A stretch of DNA of 64,000 nucleotides from Streptomyces sp. AP-93 (GTDB taxonomy: Bacteria; Actinomycetota; Actinomycetes; Streptomycetales; Streptomycetaceae), in assembly GCF_022808175.1 (NCBI RefSeq), contig NZ_JALGBX010000001.1, forward strand, positions 558,001 through 622,000, written 5' to 3'. The notes beneath the pieces are model-generated. The model did no database searches, was not told where the DNA came from, and saw nothing but the letters and a program-made list of their open reading frames with translations. Both the position numbers and the translations under genes were made by a program. Below are positions 63,896 through 64,000 of the stretch, piece by piece. The stretch's first letter is position 1; the number at the start of each line of letters is the position of its first letter.

Positions 63896-64000
63896 GTGGG
63901 GCCTCCGATCATTTTTCGAGTAGGCCCAAGGATCACCATGTGACGGTTTGCCGACGGTAAAGACGGTCCCCCGGGAGCAGTGCCCCGGCAGCAGTCCCCC
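63896..64000. other. Right edge, upstream of lepB
   Basis: These 105 bp contain the lepB promoter side and no supported gene. An AT-rich patch (ATCATTTTTCGAGTAG, about 63908-63923) may be part of that promoter. Confidence 0.4.

Overview
The window is high-GC Streptomyces-type chromosome. This is supported by near-saturated G/C at third codon positions, frequent GTG starts, 4-bp ATGA/GTGA gene overlaps, and a his-trp gene order (hisD-C-B-H-priA-rid-hisF ... hisI-trpE ... trpC-trpM-trpB-trpA-dsbA-lgt ... gltB-gltD) that I recognise from streptomycete core chromosomes.

Layout. 1-589: 5' part of an unrecognised minus-strand gene. 1015-6790: histidine operon hisD, hisC, hisB, a 55-aa membrane protein, hisH, priA, a Rid-family protein and hisF, all tightly coupled. 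6819-9438: MFS transporter, a VapBC toxin-antitoxin pair and a DinB/MDMPI-fold protein. 9532-16711: hisI, trpE, small membrane proteins, trpC, trpM, trpB, trpA, with a MITE-like element between trpC and trpM. No trpF is present, and PriA is expected to supply that activity as well as the HisA one. 16852-18990: a DsbA-like thiol protein and lgt, closed by a 20-bp terminator stem. 19236-28394: a seven-gene minus-strand operon in which every junction is a 4-bp stop/start overlap. It holds four DraG/ADP-ribosylglycohydrolase homologues, a ribokinase, a CaiB-type CoA-transferase and a CitE-like lyase. 28664-35777: VIT1-family transporter and glutamate synthase gltB-gltD.

35842-40005 is accessory. 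It has a GntR-UTRA regulator with a UTRA-only partner, an RsbW-type ATPase, a secreted CHAP protein, an XRE/ricin-like membrane protein, and a decayed second copy of the UTRA unit beside a duplicated terminator. 40227-43765: a molybdenum hydroxylase with fused FeS and Mo subunits plus its FAD subunit. 43823-48973: an envelope/secretion group (M15-like protein, membrane protein, DUF1906 glycoside-hydrolase-like protein, lipoprotein, I36 inhibitor-like protein). 49685-53088: an unknown two-gene operon behind a perfect AT-rich palindrome, a secreted DUF1906 protein and a PPOX flavoprotein.

53107-54830 is a compact IscB element: an RNA-guided HNH/RuvC nuclease with intact catalytic residues and an upstream structured region consistent with its HEARO/omega RNA. 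54896-62633: a vWA protein, then an acyl-CoA catabolic group (acyl-CoA dehydrogenase, acyl-CoA ligase, flavin reductase, PadR regulator, LLM flavoprotein, SDR, HSL-type hydrolase). 62650-63895: a tRNA-like sequence, a small membrane protein and a type I signal peptidase.

The two items most likely to be new biology are the fully coupled DraGx4-ribokinase-CaiB-CitE operon and the IscB element, whose presumed guide-side edge carries a 21-bp tandem repeat.
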